Position numbers and translations under genes: made by a program. Source: Cellulomonas phragmiteti (GTDB taxonomy: Bacteria; Actinomycetota; Actinomycetes; Actinomycetales; Cellulomonadaceae). Taken from it: a stretch of DNA of 64,000 nt. Shown here in pieces: positions 61,644 to 64,000 of this stretch; position 1 is the stretch's first letter, and every line of letters begins with the position of its first letter. The stretch is from NCBI RefSeq assembly GCF_016862775.1, contig NZ_BONP01000009.1:108622-172621 (forward strand). The letters are read 5' to 3'. Under the pieces are notes generated by a model. The model was not told where the DNA came from, ran no database searches, and was given only the letters and a program-made list of their open reading frames with translations.

Positions 61644-62909
61644 ATGAATGGTCGTCACTGGGCGTGGGACATTGACGGCACCGTTCTGGCCCGCGATGGT
61701 GCTGCCATGCGCCGCGCGGGGCACGACGACAGCAACCCGATCATGCTTCGAGTGGACGGGGGCACGGTCGCCCTGGATCGAGCGATCTTCACGGCGTTGT
61801 TCGATTCCTCCGTCGCGCACTGGCGCGCCCCGTACCGGCACGCCCTGGAGAGATCGACGATCGGATTCACCGAGTTCGCCGAGCTCGCGCGCGATGCGGA
61901 GATCCCGTACCCGCTGTTCTTCGCACCGCCCGAAGTGGTGGCGGCCCAGCTTGAAGACAAGACTCAGAAGCTGCTCGCCGGCGGGAGCAAAGACTCCTTC
62001 TCGATGAACTCGCGTAGCAAGGTCCGGCTGCGCGACATCGAACTCATCGTCAAGGACCTCATCCGGAAGCAGGCTGTGCTCAAGGAGCTCGATGAGTCAC
62101 TCCAGCCAAACAAGGTCATCGGATGCCTGCGCCGATCGACGGGAAGCGTCGTCTCCGATGCCGACAGGATCCGCTCTCTCCTGGGAATCTCGCTGATCGA
62201 TCTCCGCGCGCACAGGACCAAGGAGAGGGCGCTTGAGTTCCTTATCGGCCGACTAGAAGCCAACCAGATACTCGTTTCTCGAAGCCAGCAGAACGTTATG
62301 CCGCAATTGCTTCCGCCTGGCGTCTCGTTTTCCGGACTCTGCGTACGAGATAGGAAGGTCCCGTTCATCTTCCTCACCAGTGGCGAGTCGGGCAGTCCTT
62401 TTGAGCCAGTCGGTCGGAAGATCTTCACCTTGGTCCTGCTCGTCGTGTTCGTAGCACGCGGCCGTTTCGCTCCCGTCAGCTACGACGACCACACCGGTGA
62501 CCTCATCGCCGACCGTGAGTATGAGCTCGCCGAAGAGGTCCTGATGCCGGCCGCCGACGTGCGCGCGATGCAGCCGGACTCCTTGGACGCGGCCAAGGAA
62601 GCTGCCGCGCGCCTGTGCGTCACCCCAAGTGCGTTCGTGATGCGGGCTCGTCGCTTAGGTGTCTTGGCGCCTGACGAGTCCCGAGACTACTTGCACCAGC
62701 TTGACGCGGAGTTCGCGGCGCGCGCCAAGTCGTTCACGCGCACGCCGCTTACGCACAATGCGGTGAGCAGGTACGCCGGCGCAGAGTTCACCCGACGGAT
62801 GTTCCGGCAACTCGATCGGGGCGCCATCACGCCCGGCGAGTTCTGCCGCGTGGTGTGCCTGAACAAGCTGCGCCCTGGCAATCTCGACTTGCTTCGAGCA
62901 GCGCTATGA
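61644..62909 (+). CDS. ImmA/IrrE-like (COG2856) protein lacking the HEXXH zinc motif
   Basis: A 421-residue protein. The N-terminal half ends with FTEFAELARDAEIPYPLFFA, the P-x-x-x-F-F-type segment that precedes IrrE domains. RKIFTLVLLVVFVARG (from residue 258) sits exactly where R-K-I-F-T-L-x-H-E-L-x-H is expected, but the HEXXH residues are hydrophobic; the following EEVLMPAADV (L-M-P at residues 300-302) and RLCVTPSAFVMRARRLGVL keep the family pattern. It is therefore probably a catalytically dead peptidase fold acting by binding. Its stop overlaps the PIN gene (ATGA). GC is lower than in the core genome, suggesting transfer. Start ATG 61644 has only a weak Shine-Dalgarno. Confidence 0.7.
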   Translation: MNGRHWAWDIDGTVLARDGAAMRRAGHDDSNPIMLRVDGGTVALDRAIFTALFDSSVAHWRAPYRHALERSTIGFTEFAELARDAEIPYPLFFAPPEVVAAQLEDKTQKLLAGGSKDSFSMNSRSKVRLRDIELIVKDLIRKQAVLKELDESLQPNKVIGCLRRSTGSVVSDADRIRSLLGISLIDLRAHRTKERALEFLIGRLEANQILVSRSQQNVMPQLLPPGVSFSGLCVRDRKVPFIFLTSGESGSPFEPVGRKIFTLVLLVVFVARGRFAPVSYDDHTGDLIADREYELAEEVLMPAADVRAMQPDSLDAAKEAAARLCVTPSAFVMRARRLGVLAPDESRDYLHQLDAEFAARAKSFTRTPLTHNAVSRYAGAEFTRRMFRQLDRGAITPGEFCRVVCLNKLRPGNLDLLRAAL

Positions 62910-63349
62910 ACGAACACCGGTATCTGCTGGATGCAAACGTGCTCACGCGGCTGACCGCCAGCCAGCGCGCGAGCGCCTTCGTCAGTGACCGCTGCCACGT
63001 CCCAGCCGAGGTCATGTACGAGGTGCGAGGACTGTCGGACCGGTCAGCGATCGCCAGGCTCGAACTCCCGACGGACGTCAGGACGCTTGAGCGGCTGCGT
63101 GACGTCATGGCCGCGGTGGCACCTGGAGACTTGTCCCTCGTCGACCTGTACCGCAACAAGGGGTGCGCCGACCCAGTCATCGTGGCTGCGGCGCTCGCGG
63201 CCGAAGATGGCCGGGACCAGCTCTGGCAGACCGAATGGCACGTGGTCAGTGACGACAACGCCGTGCGAGCGGCAGCCTTGACTTTCGGCATCCAGCCGGT
63301 CAGCCGCCATGAGCTCGTTGCGCTCATCGAGGCGGACGGTCCCGCTTGA
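62906..63349 (+). CDS. PIN-domain ribonuclease-like protein (toxin-like)
   Basis: A 147-residue PIN-domain protein with the four acidic positions of the Mg2+ site: Asp9 (YLLDANVLTRL), Glu39 (VMYEVRG), Asp89 (KGCADPVIVAAAL) and Asp116/117 (VVSDDNAVRAA). PIN toxins cut RNA (tRNA or mRNA). It overlaps the preceding gene by four bases, as toxins overlap antitoxins, although here the partner is a large ImmA/IrrE-like protein rather than a small antitoxin. Confidence 0.8.
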   Translation: MNEHRYLLDANVLTRLTASQRASAFVSDRCHVPAEVMYEVRGLSDRSAIARLELPTDVRTLERLRDVMAAVAPGDLSLVDLYRNKGCADPVIVAAALAAEDGRDQLWQTEWHVVSDDNAVRAAALTFGIQPVSRHELVALIEADGPA

Positions 63350-63358
63350 TCAACCCTG

Positions 63359-63374
63359 GCACAAGGGGTTGTGC
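63359..63374. repeat. Short dyad after the PIN gene
   Basis: GCACAA-GGGG-TTGTGC, a six-base perfect stem beginning ten bases after the PIN stop. It may be a weak terminator or part of the IS3 end. Confidence 0.4.
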
Positions 63375-63503
63375 GTTTGGGGCAGTCCCCCGAGGGTTGG
63401 GCGCCGGCATGTCTCGCGGCGTGCACTCTCGTTGAGGTCCACGAAGGTGGCTGTCTCGTGACGGGTCTGTTGGAGGCTCTCGATCCTGGGAAGGATGAGA
63501 GTC

Positions 63504-63819
63504 ATGGCAGCACCGAGGAAGTACCCCGATGAGCTTCGGGAGCGCGCGATCCGGATGGCGGTAGAGGCCCGCCGTGACCCGACGACGCGCCAGGGAGCGT
63601 TGGCCCGGGTCGCCCAGCAGCTGGGCATCAACGCCGAGACATTGCGCAACTGGGTCACGCAGGCGGAGGTCGATGGCGGTGACCGGCCGGGGGTGACCAG
63701 CTCCGCGACGGGTCGCGGAGCTGGAGCGGGAGAACCGTGAGTTGCGGCGGGCGAACGAGATCCTGCGAACGGCGTCGGCGTATTTCGCCGCGGCGGGACT
63801 CGACCGCCGACTGAAGTGA
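63504..63819 (+). pseudogene. IS3-family transposase orfA, frameshifted
   Basis: ATG 63504 begins a helix-turn-helix protein (PRKYPDELRERAIRMAVEA; NAETLRNWVTQAEVD). The frame runs to a stop at 63738-63740, but the conserved leucine-zipper end ([19 protein letters not shown], then [10 protein letters not shown]) continues from 63712 in the next frame to TGA 63817. One extra base near the GGG run around 63709-63712 explains it. Typical IS3 orfA reads through this region without a shift, so the copy looks damaged. Confidence 0.75.
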
Positions 63820-64000
63820 TCGTGGGTTACATCGACGAGCACAAGGACCGCCGTGGGGTCGAGCCGATCTGCAAGGTCCTGCAGGTCGCCCCGACCACCT
63901 ACTACGCCGCCAAGATGCGCCCGCCGTCGGCCAGGCCCTTGCGCGATGCCGACACGACGGCGGTGATCAAGAAGGTGCACGCGGAGAACTACGGGGTCTA
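63816..64000 (+). CDS. IS3-family transposase orfB (partial)
   Basis: GTG 63816 overlaps the orfA stop (GTGA) and starts with [20 protein letters not shown], then TTYYAAK, the N-terminal HTH_21 pattern of IS3 orfB proteins. The rve integrase domain with its DDE triad lies beyond the right edge of the window. Confidence 0.8.
   Translation, partial: MIVGYIDEHKDRRGVEPICKVLQVAPTTYYAAKMRPPSARPLRDADTTAVIKKVHAENYGV

Larger units (their letters stand above)
63504..64000 (+). mobile_element. IS3-family insertion sequence (5' part only)
   Basis: An orfA-like frame (broken) and the first 61 codons of orfB, in the usual IS3 order with a GTGA overlap. The right part lies outside the window; the left inverted repeat could not be fixed without it. 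Confidence 0.8.

Noticed and set aside
62415..62460. HEXXH hidden by a frameshift in the ImmA/IrrE-like gene
   Set aside because: Reading the other two frames across this place gives no H-E-x-x-H, and the family pattern continues on both sides in the same frame.
56598..64000. Second copy of the tmRNA 3' end as an island attachment site
   Set aside because: I looked for another GGTTCGATTCCCGCC-like stretch to the right and found none inside the window.

Overview
The window is chromosomal DNA of a very GC-rich actinobacterium, most like Cellulomonas or a close relative. The reasons are G or C at most third codon positions, many leaderless promoters (a TAnnnT -10 box six to nine bases before an ATG or GTG), 1- or 4-base stop/start overlaps, an E2-E1 fused Kgd-type 2-oxoglutarate dehydrogenase, a SigR/RsrA redox pair, a 24-residue bL37 ribosomal protein gene and an actinobacterial tmRNA. 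A GH127 beta-L-arabinofuranosidase fits a plant-polysaccharide degrader. The genus is inferred from gene content only.

Layout. 1-3.2 kb: LacI regulator (cut by the window edge) divergent from the GH127 gene, with an operator-like site between. 3.2-7.4 kb: conserved hypothetical gene, a PdxH-type oxidase, then a polar amino-acid (probably cystine) ABC transporter preceded by a leaderless, cysteine-rich leader peptide. 7.4-19 kb: membrane protein, methyltransferases, FAH hydrolase, AgcS symporter, small alarmone synthetase, gltX, HAD hydrolase, hisN-like, rsgA and aroA. 19-24.4 kb: DoxX-like protein, sigR-rsrA with a SigR-type promoter that would give a longer sigma isoform, bL37, pilT-like ATPase, and a DUF4097-PadR operon with its operator. 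24.4-36.7 kb: GlxA-type regulator, kgd, two-component system, two CNNM/CorC-like transporters behind a possible upstream ORF, VanY-like carboxypeptidase, aldose epimerase and an Rdx/SelW-like protein. 36.9-41.5 kb: a compact Tad pilus operon. 41.6-56.2 kb: universal stress protein, prfB, ftsE-ftsX coupled to an M23 hydrolase, smpB, DUF2207 protein, NADH dehydrogenase, RecQ, small membrane proteins, ATP-dependent ligase and an HtrA-like protease with a problematic start.

56.2-64 kb is different. After ssrA (tag ADSKRTDFALAA) and its terminator comes accessory DNA of visibly lower GC. A three-gene minus-strand module has two recombinase-like proteins, the second translationally coupled to a 638-residue DDE transposase; a 14-base direct repeat flanks it. 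Next come a small CxxC protein, a two-gene operon of an ImmA/IrrE-like protein without its HEXXH zinc motif plus a PIN-domain nuclease, and the start of an IS3-family element whose first frame is broken.

The genes group into units: nutrient uptake (GH127, ABC transporter, AgcS), thiol-stress control (SigR/RsrA), cell division and wall remodelling (FtsEX with the M23 hydrolase; VanY-like), ribosome rescue (SmpB with tmRNA), surface pili (Tad) and a mobile/defence-like tail.
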